Below are positions 1-8,728 of a stretch of DNA of 64,000 nucleotides, piece by piece. The DNA comes from Luminiphilus sp. Its GTDB lineage: Bacteria; Pseudomonadota; Gammaproteobacteria; Pseudomonadales; Halieaceae. Each line of letters starts with the position of its first letter. Position 1 is the stretch's first letter. The DNA is taken from NCBI GenBank assembly GCA_029242325.1, contig JAQWUD010000026.1:1-64000 (forward strand). Direction: 5' to 3'. A program made the position numbers and the translations under genes. The notes under the pieces are model-generated. The model saw only the letters and a program-made list of their open reading frames with translations. It had not been told where the DNA came from and ran no database searches.

Positions 1-1230
1 GGTATAGAAGAACCCGTCATCCGCATGCGCTTCTGTATTTTGATCTGGGTCGGCATAGCCCAAGAACATCCCCGAACCACGCGCAGTAATCTCGCCATCC
101 TCACCGTCGGGGACCACCTCGCCATTGTCATCGACAATACGCACCTCGTAGCCATAAGGGTGGCCGTCGGTAGTCGCCGCTAGTTGAGCATCGTCGAGCC
201 AGCCCAGCGTAATAATGGGCGCCTCGGTGCTGCCATAAACGCGAACCGTCCGGCAGTTTTCGAGCACGTCATAAGCCCGCAATACCAACGCGGGAGGCAC
301 CGCAGCGCCACCACAGGAAAAGACCCGCATAGTCGGCAATGAATCGCCTCGACGTTCGGCCGCGTCTAATAACTCCTGTAGAAAGGGCGTAGCGCCAACT
401 GTCATCGTCCCGCCAACCCGGTGGATAAAATCAATGCACTGATCGGCGTCCCATCGCTCCATCAACGCCGAGCGCCCGTCGCGAACAAAAGGCAGGTTTA
501 GACCGCTGCTATAACCGGTGATGTGGGTAATCGGTGACGGCATTATCATGACGTCGGAAGCATGGGTACCGGAATGCTCGCTCGTATTATCGAGAATACG
601 AATAAGTGTGTTGTGGCTGTGTAATACCGCCTTCGGGAACCCGGTAGTGCCGGAAGTATAGAGCCGGCACTTTACGGAATTGGGATCAATACCTGGCAAA
701 TCAGCTTCGCTAGCTGGCTCGCAGTCAATCAGCTGCTCATATTGGGTGGCACCGGCATAGTCGGTACTCGATCGCAATGTCACGACATGCTCGAGACTAG
801 GAAGTTCCGAGCGAAGCCGCGAGATCATGTTGATATAATCGATGCTCCGATGTTGATCAGGGATAAATATCAGCTTGCTCGCGGCATCACTCAAAATGAA
901 GCGCAGCTCGGCGTCTCGGTAAATAGGCACAATGGGATTTACAACCAATCCCAGAGCCGCCGCCGCAATGTCGATAACAGCTCCCTCTCTCCAGTTGGGT
1001 AACTGAAAGCTGATCACATCACCCTGGCGCAAACCCAAAGAGTTTAGTGCCGCAATCAGCCGCAAGGCCTCTTCAGCAATAGCGCCATAGGTTGCGTCTG
1101 GTTCGTTCTCTAAATAAATGGCAACGTCATCGGGTTGCGCCTGCGCCTTTCTGAATGCTTCTACCGCTATCGTCGTATTGCGCCATTCTGAGGCGTCGCG
1201 GGACAGCCGGGCTTCGCTAATGGTGATCAT
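1..1230 (-). CDS. AMP-forming acyl-CoA synthetase (partial, C-terminus beyond the left edge)
   Basis: This gene is absent from the ORF track because its stop lies outside the window; I translated it by hand, 410 codons open to position 1. It should activate a carboxylic acid to its CoA thioester through an acyl-adenylate. The P-loop-like motif YTSGTTGFPKAV sits at about residue 191 and YGSTEAP at about residue 332, both diagnostic of the ANL superfamily; the C-terminal lid with the catalytic lysine is missing because of the edge. The ATG overlaps the stop of the upstream alcohol dehydrogenase (ATGA), so the two are translationally coupled. As the first CoA-forming step it fits island 1 as an acid degradation cluster. 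The substrate cannot be read from sequence. Confidence 0.93.
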   Translation of the reverse strand, partial: MITISEARLSRDASEWRNTTIAVEAFRKAQAQPDDVAIYLENEPDATYGAIAEEALRLIAALNSLGLRQGDVISFQLPNWREGAVIDIAAAALGLVVNPIVPIYRDAELRFILSDAASKLIFIPDQHRSIDYINMISRLRSELPSLEHVVTLRSSTDYAGATQYEQLIDCEPASEADLPGIDPNSVKCRLYTSGTTGFPKAVLHSHNTLIRILDNTSEHSGTHASDVMIMPSPITHITGYSSGLNLPFVRDGRSALMERWDADQCIDFIHRVGGTMTVGATPFLQELLDAAERRGDSLPTMRVFSCGGAAVPPALVLRAYDVLENCRTVRVYGSTEAPIITLGWLDDAQLAATTDGHPYGYEVRIVDDNGEVVPDGEDGEITARGSGMFLGYADPDQNTEAHADDGFFYT

Positions 1231-2243
1231 AATTCGATAAGCACCTTACACTGTGAGGTGGGCGATCTAAGCGCCTCAAAAGCCGCGGGCATCTCATCTA
1301 GCGTCACCACATCGGTAATCATGGCAGTCGCGTCTATTCGTTGCTGTCCCAGCATTGCGATAACCGTCTCGAAATCGTCGCGGGTATAGGCAATGGCAAA
1401 GTAAAGTCGAAGCTCTTTCACCAAAGCCTGCAGAGGCACAATTGTATCCGGATGTTCGCAAACGCCGACCGGGACAATGCGCGACCGACGAGGGGCAATC
1501 TCGATCGTCTCCTGCAGTAAGCCCGGGGCACCTACACACTCAAAAATAACGTCCGGAGCGCCCCCGCTCACGTCGCCGAACTCCTCGCCCAGCGTGGCGC
1601 CGGGAGTCAGGGTGCCGGTAGCACCCAGCTGCGTCGCCAACGCGAGCCTTTGTTCGGCCATCTCAGAGACCAACACGTGCTGTGCGCCAAAAAATTGACA
1701 CCACAGCGATACCGCGAGGCCCACCGGGCCACCGCCAATAATGAGCACTCGCTCGCCAGCCTTGAGCTGGGCTATGCGCACAGCGTGCAGCCCAACAGCC
1801 AGAGGCTCAATGAGCGCCGCGCTCTGCATGGCCAAGTCATCAGGTAATTTAAGCGTCTCACTGGCGCCGGTTTTGACATATTCGGCAAATCCGCCGGGGC
1901 TATTCATCCCCGTCAATTTCACTTGAGCACACTCAAATGGACGTCCGTTGACGCACGACAAGCAGACCCCGCAGCCGATGAAGGGCAGGGCCGTCACACG
2001 ATCACCAATCTCCCATTGATCTTTTAAGCCAGACCCCACCTCGGCAACATGACCACAAAATTCATGTCCCAAAATCGAGTCGCACTCCGCGGCGAAAGCC
2101 CCTTCTCGGGTCGAATGCAGATCGGTACCGCAAATGCCGCAATAGCTCACCTTTACCACCAACTCTGCAGCTTCAGGCGAGGGGTCTGGAACCGTCTCCA
2201 CCTGCAAAGGCTCTCCCAGATTCTTCAATACTGCTGCCTTCAT
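1227..2243 (-). CDS. Zinc-dependent alcohol dehydrogenase, MDR family
   Basis: A 338-residue medium-chain dehydrogenase that should oxidise a secondary alcohol or polyol with NAD(P). Catalytic zinc ligands are visible as CGICGTDLH (Cys38) and GHE (His60-Glu61). The structural zinc site has all four cysteines (Cys91, 94, 97, 105). The Rossmann glycine motif GGGPVGLA lies near residue 170. It most resembles the threonine/butanediol/sorbitol dehydrogenase branch. It is first in a minus-strand pair with the acyl-CoA synthetase (4-bp overlap) and is divergent from the P450 gene; the 307-bp gap between them holds a candidate double operator. It could oxidise a hydroxylated product of the P450, but that is inference. 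Confidence 0.93.
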   Translation of the reverse strand: MKAAVLKNLGEPLQVETVPDPSPEAAELVVKVSYCGICGTDLHSTREGAFAAECDSILGHEFCGHVAEVGSGLKDQWEIGDRVTALPFIGCGVCLSCVNGRPFECAQVKLTGMNSPGGFAEYVKTGASETLKLPDDLAMQSAALIEPLAVGLHAVRIAQLKAGERVLIIGGGPVGLAVSLWCQFFGAQHVLVSEMAEQRLALATQLGATGTLTPGATLGEEFGDVSGGAPDVIFECVGAPGLLQETIEIAPRRSRIVPVGVCEHPDTIVPLQALVKELRLYFAIAYTRDDFETVIAMLGQQRIDATAMITDVVTLDEMPAAFEALRSPTSQCKVLIEL

Positions 2244-2550
2244 AACGCCATCACCTCTACGCTTGCAATTGAGTCAAGCTCGTTGCAATCCATAAAACCA
2301 CGTTTACCAAAATGCCGCATCAAACTTTTTACTTGCTCACCTTAATGCTTTCAGCAAGTCTAATAGACAACACCCTGCAATCACTTTTTTGACTTTAACT
2401 CAAATTAAGTTGAGAATAACTCAAATAATTTCTAAGCCGCTGACGGAAATTGCAACGGTTTTCTACTCACAATATCAAGCTCCGGGACCCTGTAGTTCTT
2501 AAACCGACGCAGATTCACTGGAGACAAATCACTCACCACCGAGCGCACTG
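2244..2550. promoter_or_regulatory. Divergent promoter region of adh/acyl-CoA synthetase and P450
   Basis: This 307-bp gap has no convincing gene; track ORFs reaching into it are shadows. It is AT-rich around 2380-2435 and holds two tandem 15-bp inverted repeats (listed separately). A third arrangement, CTCAA-ATTAAG-TTGAG, is formed by the inner half-sites. No clear sigma-70 pair could be assigned. Confidence 0.6.
2389..2424. promoter_or_regulatory. Candidate TetR double operator A
   Basis: Two 15-bp inverted repeats, TTGACTTTAACTCAA (2389-2403, one arm mismatch) and TTGAGAATAACTCAA (2410-2424, perfect TTGAG-N5-CTCAA), have centres exactly 21 bp apart. The same pair with the same spacing recurs at 5887-5922. 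The distances to the flanking start codons (about 130-180 bp) are similar at both loci. Assignment to the TetR encoded at 3854-4489 is inference from proximity. Confidence 0.6.
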
Positions 2551-3789
2551 ATGACCACACAAACCGAGACGCTAGACTTATCCAGCGAAGCCTTTTTAAG
2601 GGAACCGCATGCCGCCTACAAGCAAGGCAGGGAGCAGTGTCCGGTCTATCGGGTACCCGACCAAAACGTTGTGATGGTATTTGGTTACGACGAGGTGCTG
2701 GAAGCACTGATGAAACCAAAGATCTTCTCGAGCAAAAATGAAGAGTCGATTCTGGGTGCGTCAGTTTATAACCCTAAGTGCCAGGAAATTTATGAAAAGG
2801 GCTGGCCTCAGGTCCCTACCCTGCTCACTAACGATCCCCCCTCCCATACTCGATTTAAAAAACTGGTGAATCAGGCCTTCACAAGAGATCGAGTCGCCGG
2901 AATGCAAGACCATATCGAAGAGATGGCCGACAGCTTAATTGACGCCTTTATTGATAAAGGCGAATGTCAATTTATCGACCAATTTGCAAACCCGCTTCCT
3001 TGTCAGGTCATCGCTGAGCAGCTTGGCTTTTGCGAGCAGGACATCGCCAAAGTGAAAGTCTGGAGCGATGCCTTTATTGACCTTATCGGGACCGAAATGA
3101 CCTCTGAAGAGCAGGTGGAGCGAGCGACGCGGGTGGTGGAGTTTCAGCATTACATGAAACAGTGTCTGGACGAGCGCCGCACCCAACCGCGAAAAGACGT
3201 ATTGACTGACCTGGTCAACGCTCGGGTCGATGACGAGACGCCCCTGAATGAAGCTGAGTTATTAAATGTTGCTCAGGCGTTGCTTGTGGCGGCAAACACA
3301 ACCACTTCGCATATGCTCTCGGGTGGACTCCTGACCCTGATCGACAACCCAGAGCAGTACGCTAAGGTCCGAGATAACCCGGCACTGATACCCAATATGG
3401 TCGAAGAACTCCTCAGATTTCAGACGCCTACTCAGGGCATGTGGCGACGGACCTCTGAAGACACTGAGTTAGGTGGCGTAACGATTGAGAAGGGGACAAT
3501 GCTGATGCTGTTGTTTACGTCAGCAAACCGCGACGATAAATATTTCACTAACCCCGATCACTTTGAAGTAGACCGAGATTTTTCGACGGCGCACGTTGCG
3601 TTTAGTCGCGGAGTCCATACCTGCATCGGCATGATGCTTGCACGCCAAGAATTGGTCTGCGCATTTAGACAAATCTTTAAGCGACTCGATAACATCAGGC
3701 TGTCAGAGAACAGCCCACGACCCCAATACGAAGCAAACTTGATCTTTCGCGGCCTTGACCAGCTCAACATCACGTTTACGACCCGGTAG
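2551..3789 (+). CDS. Cytochrome P450, bacterial soluble class
   Basis: A 412-residue heme monooxygenase of bacterial length without a membrane anchor. The heme-binding loop FSRGVHTCIG places the thiolate ligand at Cys358; the K-helix ExxR is Glu286-Arg289; the C-helix DPPSHTRF contacts heme propionates. The I-helix reads AANTTT (247-252), so the usual acid before the conserved threonine is replaced by Thr250, which can affect proton delivery. No ferredoxin or ferredoxin reductase gene is nearby, so redox partners must be encoded elsewhere. It is convergent with the TetR gene and divergent from the dehydrogenase. It probably hydroxylates the growth substrate or an early intermediate; no substrate is assignable. 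The SD is weak, so the start is moderately certain. Confidence 0.95.
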   Translation: MTTQTETLDLSSEAFLREPHAAYKQGREQCPVYRVPDQNVVMVFGYDEVLEALMKPKIFSSKNEESILGASVYNPKCQEIYEKGWPQVPTLLTNDPPSHTRFKKLVNQAFTRDRVAGMQDHIEEMADSLIDAFIDKGECQFIDQFANPLPCQVIAEQLGFCEQDIAKVKVWSDAFIDLIGTEMTSEEQVERATRVVEFQHYMKQCLDERRTQPRKDVLTDLVNARVDDETPLNEAELLNVAQALLVAANTTTSHMLSGGLLTLIDNPEQYAKVRDNPALIPNMVEELLRFQTPTQGMWRRTSEDTELGGVTIEKGTMLMLLFTSANRDDKYFTNPDHFEVDRDFSTAHVAFSRGVHTCIGMMLARQELVCAFRQIFKRLDNIRLSENSPRPQYEANLIFRGLDQLNITFTTR

Positions 3790-3853
3790 GCCGTCGCGGC
3801 GAGCCCGCAGGGACTCTGGCGACAGCGGATCAGGGCGGGCGTTGGCCTGAGAC

Positions 3854-4489
3854 TCAGTGATTGGCAAACCCGCACATGGGCAGCATGGCCTGTAAAAATA
3901 AACGGTGCGCGTCTTTCAAGCCGATGCCTTTGTCGAAATAAACAGACGAGCGCAATCCAATGGTGAGCGCATAACACACCTCAGCAGCATCAACTGCGTT
4001 CTGCCCCAGCGTAGAGGGTGCTTCCTCAAAAAGCGTGACTAAATAGGATTTGCATACTTCATCGAATTGATTTTTTGACCGACACAGTTCGGAATGATTC
4101 ACGGCCACACCGAAGCACTCCAGCATAATGCCAATCTCCTTGCGGGATCGCGCCTTACCTTTGAACCAAAAGTCAGCAAGAGCGTGAATCTGGTCCAGCG
4201 GTGTTTCTCTGCTTAATGCTTCGACCTGTTCCAAAATGCGGCCTGCAACCGACTCAAAGTACTCGAGCAAAATCGCGTCTTTACCGGAAAAGTAATAGCA
4301 GAGATGGCTAGCTGACATGTCGGCGCGGTTGGCGATATCTTGTAGCGACGTATTGACGTAGCCTTCGGCTTCGATGCAGTCGTGCAAGGACTTGAATATT
4401 TTACGGCGGCGTCGCTCCCCGGGGGCAACCGGCTTGTCTGAAGATTGTTTTTTTATTGCCAAAGTCGACTCACCGCATAACACAAACAC
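3854..4489 (-). CDS. TetR-family transcriptional regulator
   Basis: Up to 211 residues: an N-terminal helix-turn-helix (ADMSASHLCYYFSGKDAIL, about residues 53-72) matches the TetR signature, and the C-terminal half is a variable ligand-binding helical domain. The track start is a GTG; a TTG at 4462 (AIKKQSSDKP) preceded by GGTGAG is an alternative. It lies 123 bp downstream of the acyl-CoA dehydrogenase on the same strand, so both may be driven from the promoter at 5759-5950, giving autoregulation through the double operator there. The likely effector is a CoA thioester or the catabolic substrate, as in many TetR proteins beside acyl-CoA genes (inference). Confidence 0.92.
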   Translation of the reverse strand: MFVLCGESTLAIKKQSSDKPVAPGERRRRKIFKSLHDCIEAEGYVNTSLQDIANRADMSASHLCYYFSGKDAILLEYFESVAGRILEQVEALSRETPLDQIHALADFWFKGKARSRKEIGIMLECFGVAVNHSELCRSKNQFDEVCKSYLVTLFEEAPSTLGQNAVDAAEVCYALTIGLRSSVYFDKGIGLKDAHRLFLQAMLPMCGFANH

Positions 4490-4612
4490 TAGCGATCCAT
4501 GTTACCGAATGGTTATGGTCGTGGGAAATCGCGTGCCAAAGCCCATAGATCCTAAGGCCTGCCTAGCCACCCGCCAAGAGCGGACCGGGTGGGTGACCAG
4601 GATACCTGCTCA

Positions 4613-5758
4613 TTACAGGCCCAGTGAGCGCCCAATAATCTCCTTCATAATCTCGGTTGTCCCGCCGTATATCGTTTGCACACGACCGTCCCGCCAGGCT
4701 CGGGAGATGCTGTAATCGTCCATGTATCCATACCCGCCATGGAGTTGGAGACATTTATCGTTCACTTTGTTTTGTAGCTCCGTGGTCCACCACTTCGCCA
4801 TGGCTGCCTCCTCCGGGCTGAGCTCATTGCGGTTTAAGGCTACAACGCAGCGATCGACAAATTCCTGCCCTATGCGTATTTCGGTATTCATCTCCGCCAA
4901 CGCAAAGCGGCTATTTTGGAAAGAACCGATGGCTTGGCCAAATGCCTCTCTTTCCTTCACATAGGCTAGCGTCAGCTCAAAGCTGTATCGCGCCGCAGTA
5001 ATGGCCGATATCGCAATGTTCAGCCGCTCCTGAGGTAAATTAGACATCATGTAATAGAAGCCCTGATTTTCGCTCCCTAAGCGGTTCGAAACAGGTACGC
5101 GACAATCGGCAAAAGACAGCTCAGCCGTATCCTGGCAGTGACGACCGATTTTTTTAAGATTATTACTACGTGTGAAGCCCGGCGTGCCCGCCTCTACAAC
5201 CATCAGGGTGATACCTTTATGTCGATCAGTCCCTGTGCGAGCCGCTAACACCAGCACATCGGCGTTGATGCCATTAGAAATAAACGTTTTAGACCCGTTA
5301 ACCACATAGTGATCGCCCTTTCGCACGGCGGTTGTCGCCAAACGACCCAAGTCAGACCCAACACCCGGCTCGGTCATTGCGATAGCAGAAATCAGCTCGC
5401 CCGAACACAAGCCCGGTAACCACCGCTGCTTTTGTGCCTCATCGCAGAATTCAATGAAGTACGGAATGATGATGTCATTATGCATGGCGATACCCGAGCC
5501 CGCGCTGCCGACACCCGCTAACTCGAACTCCTCCATGATGATCTGGTTAAAGCGAAAATCGTCGACCCCCGCACCCCCGAGCTCGGTAGCCACTTGCGTG
5601 CCTAAAAAACCGCCGCTTCCCGCTGCAATGAACATCGAGCGATCACAGATACCGTTCGCCTCCCACCGCGCGTTATGAGGCACGACCTCTGCCTGCACGA
5701 ATTTTCGGAAGGCGTCTCGAAACAAAACATGATCTTGTTCGAAATGATTACGCTCCAT
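4613..5758 (-). CDS. Acyl-CoA dehydrogenase, long-chain/isovaleryl type
   Basis: Flavoenzyme of 381 residues introducing the alpha,beta double bond into an acyl-CoA. I start at MERNHFEQ (ATG at 5758, preceded by GGTGGGG) rather than the track start at 5827, whose extra 23 residues are not ACAD-like. The C-terminal motif IYGGTTEIM carries Gly where short/medium-chain enzymes carry the catalytic Glu, while LPQERL (Glu244) supplies the base position used by long-chain and isovaleryl enzymes. The FAD/substrate motif MTEPGVGSDL is present. It is divergent from the Rieske oxygenase and upstream of the TetR gene. It probably acts on the CoA ester made by the synthetase at 1-1230. Confidence 0.95.
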   Translation of the reverse strand: MERNHFEQDHVLFRDAFRKFVQAEVVPHNARWEANGICDRSMFIAAGSGGFLGTQVATELGGAGVDDFRFNQIIMEEFELAGVGSAGSGIAMHNDIIIPYFIEFCDEAQKQRWLPGLCSGELISAIAMTEPGVGSDLGRLATTAVRKGDHYVVNGSKTFISNGINADVLVLAARTGTDRHKGITLMVVEAGTPGFTRSNNLKKIGRHCQDTAELSFADCRVPVSNRLGSENQGFYYMMSNLPQERLNIAISAITAARYSFELTLAYVKEREAFGQAIGSFQNSRFALAEMNTEIRIGQEFVDRCVVALNRNELSPEEAAMAKWWTTELQNKVNDKCLQLHGGYGYMDDYSISRAWRDGRVQTIYGGTTEIMKEIIGRSLGL

Positions 5759-5886
5759 GGATCCCCACCGTGATTTTGAGAAAAAGGCGCTGCGCGCTGG
5801 CAGCGAAGACGCTCTGTGTCCATCCAAGGCATCTGATCACCCGGCCAGTGGCGATGGTAACCACTTTCAAAAGGCCCGGCAATAAA

Positions 5887-5922
5887 TTGAGTGTATTACA
5901 AGAAAAATTGAGTTCTTTTCAA
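5887..5922. promoter_or_regulatory. Candidate TetR double operator B
   Basis: TTGAGTGTATTACAA (5887-5901) and TTGAGTTCTTTTCAA (5908-5922) repeat the TTGAG-N5-CTCAA pattern with centres 21 bp apart, as at 2389-2424. It stands between the divergent acyl-CoA dehydrogenase-tetR genes and the Rieske operon. Arms are less perfect than in site A. Two dyads two helical turns apart are consistent with a pair of TetR dimers bound on the same DNA face. Confidence 0.55.
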
Positions 5923-6021
5923 TTAAAGTTCCGAAAACGGATTTAGTACGATATGCTCTCGAGAGTTGCGAGGGCGCCCATGCAGCGGCCTACTTCAATA
6001 CCGCAGTCAGAGGAAACTACC

Positions 6022-7422
6022 GTGGCCAAACAACACGCCCTTTATGAACCCAGCAGACATTCAGCCCAAAGCTATGAGGACATCCTGGCCTCTGATGCCG
6101 TGCCCTCTCCTGATTTTTATCGGGAAGGTGCAAACCCGGCCGCCGCACTGGAGCCATACGCCACGTCCCGTTACTACGACCCCGGTTTTTTCCAAAAAGA
6201 AGTGGATTACCTCTGGCCCAAAGTCTGGATATGGGCCTGCCGAGAAGAAGAAATACCCAATATCGGCGATCACGTGGTCTTTGATCTTGCGGGTTATTCT
6301 TTACTCATTGTTCGTTCATCTGCTTCGGAAATCAAAGCGCTTCACAACTCATGCTTGCACCGCGGACGCCAACTCATTGAATGTGACGGCCAAGGCGCCA
6401 AGGTGCTCCGCTGTCCCTTTCACGGTATGGCTTGGAACCTCGATGGATCATTAAAACTCAACCCGTTTGCCTGGGATTCGCCACAGTGGGAAAGCGAAGA
6501 CACGCGCCTACCCGAAGCCCTTGTCGCCACCTGGGGAGGCTTTGTCTTTATCAATATGGACCCCGCCGCCGCGCCCCTGGAGGACACGCTGGGCCCTATA
6601 CCCGATCACTTCGCACGATACGAATTGGAAAACCGATATAAGGCCGTGCACGTTAGCAAGAAAATCCGCGCGAACTGGAAAGCATCGACCGAAGCCTTCA
6701 TGGAGACGCATCACGTCGTTGGTACGCACCCACAAGGGCTACCTATGACTGCGGACTCTAATACCCAGTATGACCATCCCAGTGAGTATGTCGGGCGGCA
6801 AATCTGCGCGCACGCAGTGCAAAGCCCTCATATTGCCGGAGAACTCGCTGAGCAAGAGATCTTCGACGCGTTTTTCGGTTCCGGGCAGCACGATGTAGAC
6901 GACGAATCGAGACTGCTTGTGCCCGAAGGAATGAGCGCCAGAGCCTACGCTGCGCAGATTATGCGCACGCAACTGTCGACCATCACGGGCGAGGATTACA
7001 GTGAAGCAGGGGACGCCGAATTTACCGACTCGCTAATGTATAACGTCGCGCCAGCGATGAGTTTCTGGGGCGGCTTTTATCAAAATATCATCTACCGATT
7101 TCGGCCCAACGGTAACGACCCAGAGAGCTCGATTATGGATATCGTGATTCTTAGACCCGTACCGAGAGACGGGCCCCGCCCAGATCCCGTTCCCATCATG
7201 CATCTCGACTTTGATGATCCCGTGACGCTGGCCGGCGAAACGATGGGCGAGGGGCTTGCCGTCGTATTTGAGCAAGACGCCATTAACCTGCCATGGGTCC
7301 AGAAAGGTCTCCGTGCCAGCCGAACCGGCACGGTGGAATTTACGAACTATCAGGAGATGCGCCTTCGCCTGCATCATCGACTGATCGATCGCTTAATTGC
7401 AGAAGGAGAAGCCGCGGAATGA
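6022..7422 (+). CDS. Rieske non-heme iron oxygenase, alpha subunit
   Basis: Terminal oxygenase of an aromatic-ring or related hydroxylating system. With the GTG start at 6022 (AGAGGA seven bases upstream) it has 466 residues; the track ATG at 5953 would add 23 residues without a good SD. The [2Fe-2S] Rieske ligands are Cys111-x-His113 and Cys131-x2-His134; the mononuclear iron site begins with EAFMETHH, His231-x4-His236. No beta subunit, ferredoxin or reductase gene follows, so it may be an alpha-only oxygenase using electron carriers from elsewhere. It heads a plus-strand series and overlaps the next small gene by ATGA. Its substrate is unknown. Confidence 0.94.
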   Translation: MAKQHALYEPSRHSAQSYEDILASDAVPSPDFYREGANPAAALEPYATSRYYDPGFFQKEVDYLWPKVWIWACREEEIPNIGDHVVFDLAGYSLLIVRSSASEIKALHNSCLHRGRQLIECDGQGAKVLRCPFHGMAWNLDGSLKLNPFAWDSPQWESEDTRLPEALVATWGGFVFINMDPAAAPLEDTLGPIPDHFARYELENRYKAVHVSKKIRANWKASTEAFMETHHVVGTHPQGLPMTADSNTQYDHPSEYVGRQICAHAVQSPHIAGELAEQEIFDAFFGSGQHDVDDESRLLVPEGMSARAYAAQIMRTQLSTITGEDYSEAGDAEFTDSLMYNVAPAMSFWGGFYQNIIYRFRPNGNDPESSIMDIVILRPVPRDGPRPDPVPIMHLDFDDPVTLAGETMGEGLAVVFEQDAINLPWVQKGLRASRTGTVEFTNYQEMRLRLHHRLIDRLIAEGEAAE

Positions 7423-7811
7423 GGTCAACAATATTTGCGCTATCAGTCTTGGCAATCTGCTTTTCATTAGCGTCCTATCAGGCGGTCGCAGACGTCGCAG
7501 AATCGTATAAATGCAAAATGAATGCAGGCGTGACCAGAGCGCAAATTGCCGAGATGGGCGAAACGTATATCAAGCTTGGCGAATCCAAAAACTTTAGCGA
7601 TTTTCAGCTCAGTATTTTATTCCCCATGTATACGTCCGATATGTCAGCGGGCACCTTCTTCTGGAACGGTACCTCTCCCAGCCTCAGCAGGCTAGAGGAA
7701 GCGATTGCCATATGGGAAAGCCCTGAAAACTCCGAAGCCCAGACGTTATGGCTGAAATACGTTAAAGACTGCGAGAGCGCCAGTCTCTTCAGCTTCATAC
7801 CGATTAACTAG
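7419..7811 (+). CDS. Small exported protein of unknown function
   Basis: I do not recognise this 130-residue protein. The start at 7419 overlaps the Rieske stop (ATGA); the track ORF from 7293 is an upstream extension in another frame of the oxygenase. A signal peptide is clear: MRSTIF, a hydrophobic core LAICFSLASYQ and a likely AVA|DV cleavage site. The mature part has two cysteines (one near SYKC, one near VKDC) that could form a disulfide. Coupling to the oxygenase suggests a linked periplasmic role such as substrate capture, but this rests only on position. Confidence 0.75.
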   Translation: MRSTIFALSVLAICFSLASYQAVADVAESYKCKMNAGVTRAQIAEMGETYIKLGESKNFSDFQLSILFPMYTSDMSAGTFFWNGTSPSLSRLEEAIAIWESPENSEAQTLWLKYVKDCESASLFSFIPIN

Positions 7812-7857
7812 TCCCCACTACAAGCACGACCCGTAGCGGCGAGACCGGAGAACACCA

Positions 7858-8658
7858 ATGCTCATTGCGGAAAATTATCACTCTATGACGATAGAGCGGC
7901 GTGAAAACGGCGTCGCCATCGTCACGCTTAACAGACCCAAAAAGCTCAATGCTGCTGATAGCGTCATGCACACAGAGCTCGCTCGCTTCAGCACTGATTT
8001 TGCCAATGATGATGATCTACGAGCACTGATCATTACTGGCGCTGGCCGTGCCTTCTGTGCTGGCGGAGATTTCAGTCCAGAAGACCAGGTCTCGGGCGGT
8101 GACGACGGTAAAAAGCTCTGGAGAGAGTCCCGTCAGATTGTGGAAAACATGCTCGCCTGTGAAAAACCGATTATCGCAGCCGTTAACGGGTATGCACTGG
8201 GACTGGGCGCTACGGTGGCACTACTCGCGGACGTAGCTGTGGTATCACCCTCGACTCAGTTTGCCGATACGCATGTCAATATGGGGATAGGTGCTGGCGA
8301 TGGCGGGCAGGTGATATGGCCCTTTCTTATCGGCGTCAATCGCGCCAAGTATTACCTTATGAGTGGTGACAAAATTGGCGGTAGAGAGGCGGTAGAAATG
8401 GGCCTCGCAAGCTTTATGGTTTCTGAAGACGAACTGTTATTGCCTCGTGCGATCGAGATCGCCTCGAAGCTCGCGGACGGTGCACCGCTTGCGGTGGCCG
8501 CATCAAAAATGGCGGTCAATGCCTACCTGAGATCGGTTAGCGCCATGGTCTTCCCTCTCGCGGCGCACGCTCAAGAAAACACAATGGCGAGTGCCGATCA
8601 TCAGGAGGCCATTCTGGCTTTTCGAGAGAAACGGTCTCCCCACTTTAAGGGGCGATAG
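7858..8658 (+). CDS. Enoyl-CoA hydratase/isomerase (crotonase) family protein, atypical active site
   Basis: A 266-residue crotonase-fold protein. The oxyanion-hole segment CAGGDF is present near residue 68, and NGYALGLGA forms the second half of the site. The two hydratase glutamates (rat Glu144 and Glu164) are not found: the GGGCEL position reads GLGATV and the QPEI position reads DTHV. It is therefore unlikely to be a simple hydratase and could be an isomerase, C-C bond lyase or thioester hydrolase of the superfamily. A GGAG SD precedes the ATG. It sits between the Rieske/exported-protein pair and an MDR reductase in a plus-strand series. Confidence 0.88.
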   Translation: MLIAENYHSMTIERRENGVAIVTLNRPKKLNAADSVMHTELARFSTDFANDDDLRALIITGAGRAFCAGGDFSPEDQVSGGDDGKKLWRESRQIVENMLACEKPIIAAVNGYALGLGATVALLADVAVVSPSTQFADTHVNMGIGAGDGGQVIWPFLIGVNRAKYYLMSGDKIGGREAVEMGLASFMVSEDELLLPRAIEIASKLADGAPLAVAASKMAVNAYLRSVSAMVFPLAAHAQENTMASADHQEAILAFREKRSPHFKGR

Positions 8659-8728
8659 CATGTTTGCCGCCCCTCGGGCACCGCTTTCCCCGCAGCCAAA
8701 CGCTTAACTACAGCAAAGGACCCAGTCG

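Noticed and set aside
3558-3977. 139-residue minus-strand ORF
   Set aside because: Overlaps the P450 heme-binding region and the TetR end; no homology seen.
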